Position numbers and translations under genes: made by a program. From Verrucomicrobia bacterium UBA6775 (GTDB lineage Bacteria > Verrucomicrobiota > Verrucomicrobiia > Limisphaerales > UBA1096), in NCBI GenBank assembly GCA_002453165.1, contig DKGH01000223.1, positions 1 through 6,125 on the forward strand: DNA of 6,125 nucleotides, read 5' to 3'. This document shows positions 1 to 5,934 of the stretch, piece by piece. How positions within the stretch are numbered: the first letter of the stretch is position 1; the number at the start of each line of letters is the position of its first letter. A model generated the notes under the pieces. The model was not told the DNA's origin, did not search any database, and was given only the letters and a program-made list of their open reading frames with translations.

Positions 1-530
1 TGCACCCAGATTGCCTTGTGACTTTCGCTCTCCATCAACGTGCAAAGCGGCGTCTCGTCCGTCGCGAAGTCGAACTCCTCAACCTGCGGCTTCTGCTTGC
101 GGAAGTTACTGATGGCCAGTCGGTTTGCGATGGTGAACACCCAGGTGGCAAATGCGTATTCCGGGTTGTAACGCTCGAGCTTGCGGTAAGCGATGATGAA
201 TGTGTCCTGCAACAGATCCTCAGTGAGATGATGGTTCTTGGTTTTCTCGTTGAGGAATTTGTACAGCGGCTTCTCGAAGCGATTGACCAGACTCTCGAAG
301 GATTCAAGGCAGCCTCTCTGCGCGGCGATGGCCAACCGGCGGTCTTCCGCCCGGACTTCCTCTCGGGTTGGCTCTGCCTTTACCTCGCGCTTGACTGGCT
401 TGGGAAAGGTGACGATCTCGGCCGGGATGACACCCCCCGGCATCGCGACGACGTTCGCGGGCAAGTTGCGCTTGCCCGGTGAGGTCTTGAGCGGAGCCGC
501 CTCGTCGATTATGGATGCGCTGTAGTTCAT
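1..530 (-). CDS. ECF-type RNA polymerase sigma factor, C-terminus cut by window edge
   Basis: The visible 176 residues contain a sigma-70 region 2 at about residues 79-147. It includes the core-binding segment with HLTEDLLQDTFIIAYRKLER (101-120) and the -10-recognition helix with FATWVFTIANRLAISNFRKQ (127-146). Region 4 lies beyond position 1. The protein should direct core RNA polymerase to a dedicated promoter set. About 65 residues precede region 2, forming a Pro/Lys/Glu-rich tail with no recognisable domain, which is long for an ECF factor. The start at 530 is well supported: AAGGGAGG lies 7 nt upstream (538-545), and the ATG overlaps the TGA of the upstream FecR gene as ATGA, so translation is probably coupled. 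An internal ATG at 443 is possible but has less support. The family call is firm; the regulon is unknown. Confidence 0.9.
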   Translation of the reverse strand, partial: MNYSASIIDEAAPLKTSPGKRNLPANVVAMPGGVIPAEIVTFPKPVKREVKAEPTREEVRAEDRRLAIAAQRGCLESFESLVNRFEKPLYKFLNEKTKNHHLTEDLLQDTFIIAYRKLERYNPEYAFATWVFTIANRLAISNFRKQKPQVEEFDFATDETPLCTLMESESHKAIWV

Positions 531-1822
531 TGGCCCACCTCCCTTGCGACGAACTCAACCTTGTGAATCTCCAATTCGGCACTTTCCTGCGGGGACACCA
601 CCCAGATGTCGGTCAACTCTGTCCCGACCGAGGACGGGCTGAGTGACTTGTCCAGTGGCACGAAGTCGCTGACCGGAATTTCAATCACGCGGGTCTTGCC
701 TGCCTGCCCGAGTTGGTCGCCTTCCACTTTTTCCGTGTACTTCCCGAAGAATCCGCCCCGGTGTTTTTTTGTGGTGATGCCGACGTAGACGGGATCCGCG
801 GTCTTGGTCGTTAGGCGGATTCGAAACCGTGAGCCTCTCTCGATCATCACCGGCGGGGAACCGCTGCTGCGTACTGAAAAGTTGGCGGCATAAATTGTTT
901 TATTTTTGCCGATCAACAACGGAGTGGTGTTCAGCCGTACCGCGTTGTTCTCGTTTGGGGCAAGCCACTTGCCAAAGACGGCCTCAGGGCTGGAGAGCAT
1001 CTTGCAGTTCCACTGGTTGACCGGCTCGGGCTGGCGCCTTGCGGCAAGCGCCCGGCGCTGGCTCATGGAAATGATGGTTTGGTGATCTGCCGCGACTTCG
1101 ACCTGACTGCCGTCCGAGAGGCGTTCCGTGGTGACCATGCCGCTATCGACGCTGACGACTGAGATTTCCTGAAACTTCGTCTCGATGTCGAACTGGGCGT
1201 TGCTGGTATTGATCCGCGCGGTTTCAGTGAGGACGGAGAACGGCTTGGCTCCCTCCGGCGTGCTGATCGTGGCCCAGAGGTTGCCGTATCGCAGTAGGAA
1301 CGCCCGGTGACTTTCGTCCCGGATCAACCGCAGGCTCGAGCGTCCGGTGAGCATTACGTATGAGCCGTCGTTGAGTTTTAATCTTACCCAAGACCGGCTG
1401 GACAGGGTGCGAAGCTTCTCGCCTACCCTGAGCATCGCACCGGGGGCCAGCTCCGGTCGTGTGACACCATCCGCGCCGAGATGCTGGTTCGGGCCGTGAA
1501 TGGCGATCACTTCCGCCGTGTGGCTTTGGGTCGCGGACAGGATCGTGAACAAAAAGGAACCTGCCAGCACGAGAATGATGGCGGCGGCGACCGCCCACTT
1601 GACCGGGCTGAAAACCGGGCGCACGACCTTGGCCGGTTCGCGATGTTGCGCCAGCCGCTCGACGTCCGCGACGACCACCGCCTGCTCGGCCACGCCGCGA
1701 AGGAAGGCCCGCGCCTCGGCGTCCGCCTTCAAAAGTTGGGCCACACCCGACGCTTCAGCCGGGGACAATTCCCCGTTCAAGTGACGCAGTAGCTGTGCCT
1801 GTTGTTCTTCGTTCAAAGCCAT
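527..1822 (-). CDS. FecR-domain single-pass membrane protein, putative anti-sigma regulator
   Basis: This 431-residue protein probably controls one or both adjacent sigma factors. Residues 1-70 look like the cytoplasmic sigma-binding part of FecR-family regulators: a helical start with LLRHLNGELSPAEASGVAQL, and no zinc-finger HC2 motif. One hydrophobic segment at about 75-97 (WAVAAAIILVLAGSFLFTIL) is the transmembrane helix, which puts the rest outside the cytoplasm. Residues about 125-255 form the FecR domain (LAPGAMLRVGEKLRTL, a run of beta strands, then IETKFQEISVVSVDSGMV). Residues about 280-431 are a further beta-rich domain ending in ELTDIWVVSPQESAELEIHK, reminiscent of a jelly-roll carbohydrate-binding fold; this last point is inference. 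The start lies 14 nt after the upstream sigma stop and has no clear ribosome-binding site. The stop overlaps the next sigma start. This pairing is common in Planctomycetota and Verrucomicrobiota; the direct anti-sigma role is inferred. Confidence 0.85.
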   Translation of the reverse strand: MALNEEQQAQLLRHLNGELSPAEASGVAQLLKADAEARAFLRGVAEQAVVVADVERLAQHREPAKVVRPVFSPVKWAVAAAIILVLAGSFLFTILSATQSHTAEVIAIHGPNQHLGADGVTRPELAPGAMLRVGEKLRTLSSRSWVRLKLNDGSYVMLTGRSSLRLIRDESHRAFLLRYGNLWATISTPEGAKPFSVLTETARINTSNAQFDIETKFQEISVVSVDSGMVTTERLSDGSQVEVAADHQTIISMSQRRALAARRQPEPVNQWNCKMLSSPEAVFGKWLAPNENNAVRLNTTPLLIGKNKTIYAANFSVRSSGSPPVMIERGSRFRIRLTTKTADPVYVGITTKKHRGGFFGKYTEKVEGDQLGQAGKTRVIEIPVSDFVPLDKSLSPSSVGTELTDIWVVSPQESAELEIHKVEFVAREVGQ

Positions 1823-1836
1823 GGGATTGAAAAATG

Positions 1837-2358
1837 TCAGCTCGGCGCCTGGGTGAGCTTGGTCTCGATGCAGCCCTTTAGCGCCTGGTGTAATCGGGAG
1901 AGCCGCTTGTAGATGGCGTCCAGCTTGGTGTTGAGGGATGCGGCCACTTCTTCGCAGCGTTGGCCGTCGAAGTAACGCAGCTTGAGCAGCTCGCGCGACT
2001 TGGCCGGCAGTTCGCTGAGACAGTCGCGCAGCGCCTGGCTTCGGCTGCCCGCTTGGCCAAGCGATTCACTGGCCCACTCCGCCTCAAGCAGCTCAAGGAT
2101 GGTCTCGTCCAGACTGACCGGCGCATTTTTTTGGCGGCGCAACCAGTCGATCCCCTCGCGGCGTGCAGTGATGAAGGCCCACGACATCAGCGCCCCGTCG
2201 GAGTTAAACGCCACCTCCTTGGCCAAGGCCTTGAGGGCGACATTCTGGAAGATATCCTCCGCAATATGGGCATCGCGCACGACCAGCCAGGCGGCCGCAG
2301 AAATGCGATCCCGCTGGCTCATGAGCCGCTGCAAAATACCCTGTTCCGAAAGCGCCAT
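1837..2358 (-). CDS. ECF-like sigma factor, Rhodopirellula/Verrucomicrobium family
   Basis: This complete 173-residue sigma factor has region 2 at about residues 14-76 (DAHIAEDIFQNVALKALAKE, then MSWAFITARREGIDWLRRQK) and region 4 at about 108-165. Region 4 shows the LRDCLSELPAKSRELLKLRY signature and the helix-turn-helix stretch EEVAASLNTKLDAIYKRLSR. The paired Cys residues at 112 and 163 in the LRDCL and LKGCI contexts match the style of the TIGR02989 family, which is largely restricted to Planctomycetota, Verrucomicrobiota and relatives. It is the first gene of a leftward operon and is followed after 14 nt by the FecR-domain membrane protein, its likely regulator. No Shine-Dalgarno sequence precedes the ATG at 2358; a second ATG at codon 13 is a less likely start. 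The gene contains two TTGGCCAA palindromes, read as LGQ (100-102) and LAK (45-47). Confidence 0.92.
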   Translation of the reverse strand: MALSEQGILQRLMSQRDRISAAAWLVVRDAHIAEDIFQNVALKALAKEVAFNSDGALMSWAFITARREGIDWLRRQKNAPVSLDETILELLEAEWASESLGQAGSRSQALRDCLSELPAKSRELLKLRYFDGQRCEEVAASLNTKLDAIYKRLSRLHQALKGCIETKLTQAPS

Positions 2359-2376
2359 CGATTGAAGAACGTCAAT

Positions 2377-2418
2377 CAGACGAAAAACCTGACATATTAT
2401 TTCAACTTTTTACGTCTG
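2377..2418. promoter_or_regulatory. Inverted repeat around a -10-like box upstream of the sigma operon
   Basis: CAGACGAAAAA (2377-2387) is repeated in inverted orientation at 2407-2418 (TTTTTACGTCTG), differing by one inserted base, with a 19-nt centre. On the minus strand the centre holds TAATAT (2399-2394), a good -10 hexamer that would start transcription about 30 nt before the sigma ATG. I see no matching -35 at 16-18 nt, which would suit an activated or repressed promoter. The arms could bind a dimeric regulator. This is inference from sequence alone. Confidence 0.35.
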
Positions 2419-2673
2419 GCCAGCTGGCAGATGTAAGGTTAAGGCTGATTTTGCCGTTTTGAAGTTTGATGTTACTTGGTTATTTGCGGTACGCCCGGAA
2501 GGAACTGGAGTCATTGCCAGCAAAGATTGCAGGTCGAATACTTTATCTAATCGAACCTTTACCGAATATCCACAGCGAGAGAAATAATTTCTTAGGGCAA
2601 AGTGTCGCGTATCGACTTGCCAGAATCAAAAGATGGTCAGTTACAGATCTTTATAACCGTCTATTTCCCTTGG

Positions 2674-2702
2674 TTGACTTTCGCGGGGGCAGGCCGTTTA
2701 CT
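2674..2702 (+). promoter_or_regulatory. Possible -35/-10 promoter giving a near-leaderless dehydrogenase mRNA
   Basis: TTGACT (2674-2679) and TTTACT (2697-2702) are separated by exactly 17 nt. A -10 ending at 2702 predicts a transcription start at about 2709-2710, which is the A of the dehydrogenase ATG. That fits the absence of any Shine-Dalgarno sequence in front of this gene. The hexamers match the consensus only moderately, so this is a candidate, not an established promoter. Confidence 0.35.
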
Positions 2703-2709
2703 AGCGGCC

Positions 2710-3933
2710 ATGCATTTGCGTCTTTTTTCGGTAGGACTGTCGCTGGCAATCGGCTTGGCCACGGCACAAGCGGAACTTCCCAAGGTAGGGCTGAAGCCGG
2801 TATGGGAGGGTTTGGAATTGAACCGGCCGCTCTGGCTGGAGGCCGCCCCGGATGGCTCCGGCCGGCTGTTCTGCATCGAGCAGGGCGGCGGGATTGTAAT
2901 CCTGCCCAAGGCCAAGTCGGGCAAGGAACGGATTGAGTTCTTCAACATCAACGACCGCAAGCCGTGGGTCGAGAATGAGGAGGGTCTGCTTGGGCTGGCG
3001 TTTCACCCGAACTTCAAGTCGAACCAGAAATTTTACGTCTACTATTCCCAGCAGGACCCCAAGCGCAGCGTGGTGAGTGAGTTCACCGTTTCCAAGTCCG
3101 ACAAAAACAAGGCGGACATGAAATCGGAGCGCATCCTGCTGGAGTTCCCTCAACCGTATTGGAATCACAACGGTGGGGTTATGTTGTTTGGCAAGGACGG
3201 CAAACTCTACATTAGCTCCGGTGACGGCGGCAAAGCCAACGACCCGCACGACAACGCGCAGAACCTCAACAACCTGCTCGGTAAGATTTTGCGCATCGAT
3301 GTTGATAGCCGCTCCGGCAATCTGCAGTACGGCATCCCGGCCGACAATCCGTTCGCCGATCGCAAGGACAACACGCGCAAGGAAATCTGGGCCTACGGTT
3401 TGCGCAACGTCTGGCGCATGAGCATCGACCGCAAGACCGGCGACTTGTGGGCAGCGGATGTCGGGCAGAACAAATGGGAGGAAGTCAACCTCATCACCAA
3501 GGGCGGCAATTATGGCTGGAACATTCGCGAGTCGTTCCACAAGTTCAAGGAGGAAGGCCCGGCCAAGGGCGACTGGATCGATCCGGTCATCGAGTACGCC
3601 CACCACGCCGGCCTCGAGAAGGAGAGTAAATTTCCCGGGCACGGCTACGGCGTCAGCATCACCGGTGGCTACGTTTACCGGGGCAAGGCTATCCCTGCGT
3701 TGCAGGGCTCGTACATTTACGGCGACTTTGCCACCGGCCTGATCTTTGCCGTCCGCCAAAAGAACGGGAAGGCGACCGAGCACGGCACCATTCACCAGCA
3801 GAAGGGAACGGTCTACCAGATTGCTAGCTTCGGTGAGGATGCCGAGGGCGAGCTTTACCTGCTTCCGCTTGTCGCCACCCCCTCAAACGGTCGCGACCCG
3901 GTTGGGGGCATCCTGCAGATCGTGGCTGAATAA
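2710..3933 (+). CDS. Secreted PQQ-dependent glucose/sorbosone dehydrogenase-type beta-propeller
   Basis: The 407-residue precursor belongs to the soluble glucose dehydrogenase/sorbosone dehydrogenase (GSDH) family, which typically oxidises sugars or related alcohols with PQQ outside the cytoplasm. Residues 1-21 form a Sec signal peptide (MHLRLFSVGLSLAIGLATAQ) with an A-x-A site before Glu22. Blade motifs follow in order: GLLGLAFHPNF (92-102), WNHNGG (151-156), ISSGDGGKANDP (168-179), NLLGKILRIDV (188-198), AYGLRNVWRMSID (228-240), DVGQNKWEEVN (250-260), NYGWN (267-271) and GGYVYRG (319-325). His153 lines up with the catalytic base of soluble glucose dehydrogenase, and Arg232-Asn233 with its PQQ-contacting Arg-Asn; these assignments are from memory of the family. 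The start at 2710 is chosen over an upstream GTG at 2602 because it places the signal peptide at the N-terminus. The actual substrate, and whether PQQ is bound, cannot be told from sequence. Confidence 0.9.
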   Translation: MHLRLFSVGLSLAIGLATAQAELPKVGLKPVWEGLELNRPLWLEAAPDGSGRLFCIEQGGGIVILPKAKSGKERIEFFNINDRKPWVENEEGLLGLAFHPNFKSNQKFYVYYSQQDPKRSVVSEFTVSKSDKNKADMKSERILLEFPQPYWNHNGGVMLFGKDGKLYISSGDGGKANDPHDNAQNLNNLLGKILRIDVDSRSGNLQYGIPADNPFADRKDNTRKEIWAYGLRNVWRMSIDRKTGDLWAADVGQNKWEEVNLITKGGNYGWNIRESFHKFKEEGPAKGDWIDPVIEYAHHAGLEKESKFPGHGYGVSITGGYVYRGKAIPALQGSYIYGDFATGLIFAVRQKNGKATEHGTIHQQKGTVYQIASFGEDAEGELYLLPLVATPSNGRDPVGGILQIVAE

Positions 3934-3956
3934 ACTTGGCCAAGCGAAAAAAAGGG

Positions 3957-3989
3957 TTGCCCTTGGCCTAGTGGCAAGTCAGTTTTCTT
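3957..3989 (+). terminator. Weak candidate terminator after the dehydrogenase gene
   Basis: TTGCC (3957-3961) can pair with GGCAA (3973-3977) around an 11-nt loop, and TTTTCTT follows at 3983-3989. A competing small hairpin, AAGGG-TTG-CCCTT, lies at 3952-3964. Both stems are only 5 bp and the T-run does not abut the stem, so termination here is uncertain. Confidence 0.25.
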
Positions 3990-4024
3990 AAGGTTTAGCC
4001 ATTAAATCCGTAAACTAAAGAGCG

Positions 4025-4933
4025 ATGGCAGGGAGAATATCCAGAGTCGGCACCAGCAAACCTTCCACGGCATCCCGTGTGGCAGCGGCCAAGGCAGCAC
4101 GAGCGGCAGCGGTCGAGGGCGTGGGCGGCGTGCAGCGCACCGCTCCGGTTGATGAAGTCAGCCGGGCCGAGAGCCCGTCCAGCATCGCCATGAAAAGCCT
4201 CGAGCTGGACGGAACCAAGGCGGCCGATCTCAAGGTTCAGGTGGAGGCCAACGAGCAGGCGCTCAACGATCTGCAAATCGTCCAAAGTCAGGCCGGCGAG
4301 ATTGCCGAGAAAGCTGCCGAGGCAACGCCCGAGGCGTTGAACGAGGCAGCCGGAAAAGTGGACGAATTGCTTGAGGAAGGCGTCACCATCGCGAATCGCA
4401 AGACCGAGGAGGGCGGATTTTTATTCGGAGGCGAACAGGCCAAGTCCGAACCGTTCGAGGCCAAGAAGGATGCCGATGGAAAAATCACCGAGGTGAACTA
4501 CCGCGGCACGAGTGAAGTCGGCGTCGAGCAACTCGGCAGCGGCTTCTCCGTTACGCCTGCCATCCCCGGCGAAAACACCGAAGCCACCGGCGCGGTCGGC
4601 CTTGTGAAAGATTCACGCACCGGCGGCGACCTGTTCGGCAACCTGATTTCCCTGCGCGACAACCTGTTGGCCAACGAAAAAGAGGCCATCGTTGAGCGCG
4701 ATATCCCGGCGTTGAAAAAGGACGCCGAGCATCTTATTCAACACTTCGGCGAAGTCTCCGCCACACAAATGATGCTTGATACGGTCAAGGCCCTTGCGGC
4801 GGATATCGAGACAACCGATGGCCAACCTATGAGTACCGTCGACAAGCTCGGCAACATCCGCTACGCCCTCCACCGGGCCCTCACCGACAACCGGAACTTC
4901 ATCCAGCAGGATCTCCTCCAACCCATCGAATAG
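4025..4933 (+). CDS. Orphan flagellin/FlgL-like protein with atypical N-terminus
   Basis: This 302-residue protein resembles flagellar hook-filament junction protein FlgL and flagellin in its middle. A long helix at about residues 64-126 (LKVQVEANEQALNDLQIVQS, then VDELLEEGVTIANRK) leads into GGFLFGG (130-136), the equivalent of the GRYLFSG turn. A beta-rich insert follows (about 138-195), then the return helix (GGDLFGNLISLRDNLLANEK, 200-219, to about 260). It contains no Cys and no Trp, as is usual for flagellins. The usual N-terminal D0 helix is missing; instead residues 1-35 are Ala/Arg/Lys-rich and probably disordered. The C-terminal 40 residues also do not look like a flagellin D0 helix. 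No flagellar genes are visible nearby. The start ATG has only a weak AAGAG upstream; a later ATG at 4190 would remove the odd N-terminus. The family resemblance is fairly secure; a real filament role is doubtful. Confidence 0.65.
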   Translation: MAGRISRVGTSKPSTASRVAAAKAARAAAVEGVGGVQRTAPVDEVSRAESPSSIAMKSLELDGTKAADLKVQVEANEQALNDLQIVQSQAGEIAEKAAEATPEALNEAAGKVDELLEEGVTIANRKTEEGGFLFGGEQAKSEPFEAKKDADGKITEVNYRGTSEVGVEQLGSGFSVTPAIPGENTEATGAVGLVKDSRTGGDLFGNLISLRDNLLANEKEAIVERDIPALKKDAEHLIQHFGEVSATQMMLDTVKALAADIETTDGQPMSTVDKLGNIRYALHRALTDNRNFIQQDLLQPIE

Positions 4934-4943
4934 GGAACTCAAC

Positions 4944-4961
4944 CGCGTTTGGCCAATCGCG
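4944..4961. repeat. 18-nt inverted repeat between convergent genes
   Basis: CGCGTTTGGCCAATCGCG is symmetric about its centre except for one T/T mismatch in each arm. It sits 11 nt after the stop of the flagellin-like gene and 47 nt from the stop of the RNase HIII gene. It contains one copy of the TTGGCCAA palindrome, here flanked by further symmetry. There is no T-run, so I do not call it an intrinsic terminator. Confidence 0.5.
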
Positions 4962-5007
4962 AATTTGGAGGGACGAGCCAGCGAGTCCGCTTGGTCAACG
5001 GCATCGC

Positions 5008-5934
5008 TCAGAGCAAATCGGCCTGAATTTTTTGAGTGGTGCGGAAGTGCAGCTTGGCCGCTTGGCCAAGTTTGTCCATGCCGTGTTTTTTGAGGAACGC
5101 CGCTCCGGCGGCGTCCACCTTTGACGACGCGCCCTTGGGCAGCTCGAGATCGAACTCCCGGCCAAGCGCGGCCAATCGCTGCACGAATACTTCGCGCGCG
5201 AGGATCGATGCCGCCGCCACTGCGATGTCGGACTCGGCCTTGTGCATCTGCACTAGTTCAAGCTGGCGGCCCTCTTCCATCAGCGCACTTTGGATGGTGG
5301 CCTTTCTGCGGGCAAATTGGTCGCTGATCGCTCGCAGCGGCGCGGGGTTCATCCGGTCGCGTTGGCCAAGCAGGTTTTCGATTACACGAGCGTGTCCCCA
5401 GGCGAGGATTTTGTTCACGTTGCGCATCTTTTGGTGCAGCCGGTTGTACGAGGCGTTGCCGATCGGCACGACGGAGTACACGCAGTCGGGCGTTTTTCGG
5501 ATGCCTTTGGCCAAGGCGGCGATTTTTTTGTCGCTCGTGATCGCCTTGGAATCCTTCACGCCCAAGCCGTCCAGTGCGCGAGCGACCGGCTCGTTGACGT
5601 ACACGCCGGCGACCACCAGCGGCCCAAAAAAATCGCCCTTGCCGCTCTCATCGACGCCAAGGCGCGGCTCGAGTTGTTCCGGTTGAGTGTCGAGTGAATC
5701 CGAAAACGCCGCTTGGCCAAGCACCTCGGGCTCGAGGGTGAACTCGACAAATTCCTGCGTGCCCTTACCCTGAATCAGCAGCTTGCCACTTTTGTACCAC
5801 GTGACCGCCAGCTTGGGTCGCTTGTAGCTGAAAACCGCGTGTGGTACCTCTGCCGACTCGAAGTCGCGCTTGGCCAAAATACCGCGCAACGCTTCCGCCT
5901 GCTTCGGCGTCAACTTGGCGGTGTGGCTGGTCAT
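5008..5934 (-). CDS. rnhC: Ribonuclease HIII
   Basis: This 308-residue enzyme cleaves the RNA strand of RNA:DNA hybrids in the cytoplasm. Residues about 5-75 form the N-terminal TBP-like substrate-binding domain that separates HIII from HII (VTWYKSGKLLIQGKGTQEFV, 44-63). The catalytic domain begins at GVDESGKGDFFGPLVVAG (93-110) with acidic Asp95 and Glu96. It continues with KDSKAI (127-132), ISDQF containing Asp205, and KAESDIAVAAASILAREVF (232-250), where Glu234 is the likely fourth metal ligand of the DEDE set; the neighbouring Asp236 is an alternative. The length is normal for the family. The start shares one base with the ispG stop (TGATG), there is no Shine-Dalgarno sequence, and translational coupling is likely. 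Five TTGGCCAA palindromes lie inside this gene, read as LGQ or LAK, at residues 20-22, 72-74, 141-143, 189-191 and 289-291. Confidence 0.95.
   Translation of the reverse strand: MTSHTAKLTPKQAEALRGILAKRDFESAEVPHAVFSYKRPKLAVTWYKSGKLLIQGKGTQEFVEFTLEPEVLGQAAFSDSLDTQPEQLEPRLGVDESGKGDFFGPLVVAGVYVNEPVARALDGLGVKDSKAITSDKKIAALAKGIRKTPDCVYSVVPIGNASYNRLHQKMRNVNKILAWGHARVIENLLGQRDRMNPAPLRAISDQFARRKATIQSALMEEGRQLELVQMHKAESDIAVAAASILAREVFVQRLAALGREFDLELPKGASSKVDAAGAAFLKKHGMDKLGQAAKLHFRTTQKIQADLL

Larger units (their letters stand above)
2359..2709. other. Divergent AT-rich intergenic region
   Basis: This 351-base stretch separates the leftward sigma operon from the rightward dehydrogenase gene and is clearly AT-richer than the coding DNA around it. 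It contains an inverted repeat with a -10-like box near the sigma gene and a promoter-like pair directly in front of the dehydrogenase. A rightward open frame starts at TTG 2466 or ATG 2469 and runs into the dehydrogenase gene in another frame. Its first 75 or so codons resemble nothing I recognise, it has no ribosome-binding site, and I do not call it a gene. I see no tRNA, CRISPR or insertion-sequence ends here. Confidence 0.6.
2053..5877. repeat. Highly iterated palindrome TTGGCCAA (10 copies)
   Basis: Perfect copies begin at 2053, 2219, 3936, 4667, 4949, 5062, 5362, 5507, 5713 and 5870. Five of them extend to CTTGGCCAAG. Eight are inside genes (two in the first sigma gene, one in the flagellin-like gene, five in rnhC) and two are intergenic, one of them 2 nt after the dehydrogenase stop. 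In genes the palindrome is read as LGQ (4), LAK (3) or LAN (1), never in the third frame. None occurs at 1-2052 or inside the dehydrogenase gene. From base composition I estimate about 0.1 expected, so the enrichment is strong. TTGGCCAA contains TGGCCA and GGCC, which are known methylase/restriction targets in other bacteria. The role here is unknown. Confidence 0.85.

Noticed and set aside
18..482. 154-codon plus-strand frame opposite the second sigma gene
   Set aside because: The minus strand encodes a clear sigma region 2 through the same bases with a good start site.
2602..2709. Longer dehydrogenase start at GTG 2602
   Set aside because: It would bury a clear signal peptide 36 residues into the protein; the ATG at 2710 gives a normal precursor.
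2466..2936. Rightward open frame of 156 codons upstream of and overlapping the dehydrogenase gene
   Set aside because: Its second half is an out-of-frame reading of the dehydrogenase, it has no ribosome-binding site and a TTG or weak ATG start, and its first half matches no family I recognise.
2701..3795. Long 364-codon open frame opposite the dehydrogenase gene
   Set aside because: It is a composition-driven shadow of the opposite coding strand; the dehydrogenase motifs are unambiguous on the plus strand.
3931..4024. Sigma-28 or sigma-54 promoter in front of the flagellin-like gene
   Set aside because: No GCCGATAA box follows a TAAA at the right spacing, and the TGGCAA at 3972-3977 lacks the GC at the -12 position needed for sigma-54.
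5036..5686. 216-codon plus-strand frame opposite RNase HIII
   Set aside because: It is an antisense shadow of a strongly recognised gene, rich in Arg/Ser/Ala with no coherent motif.
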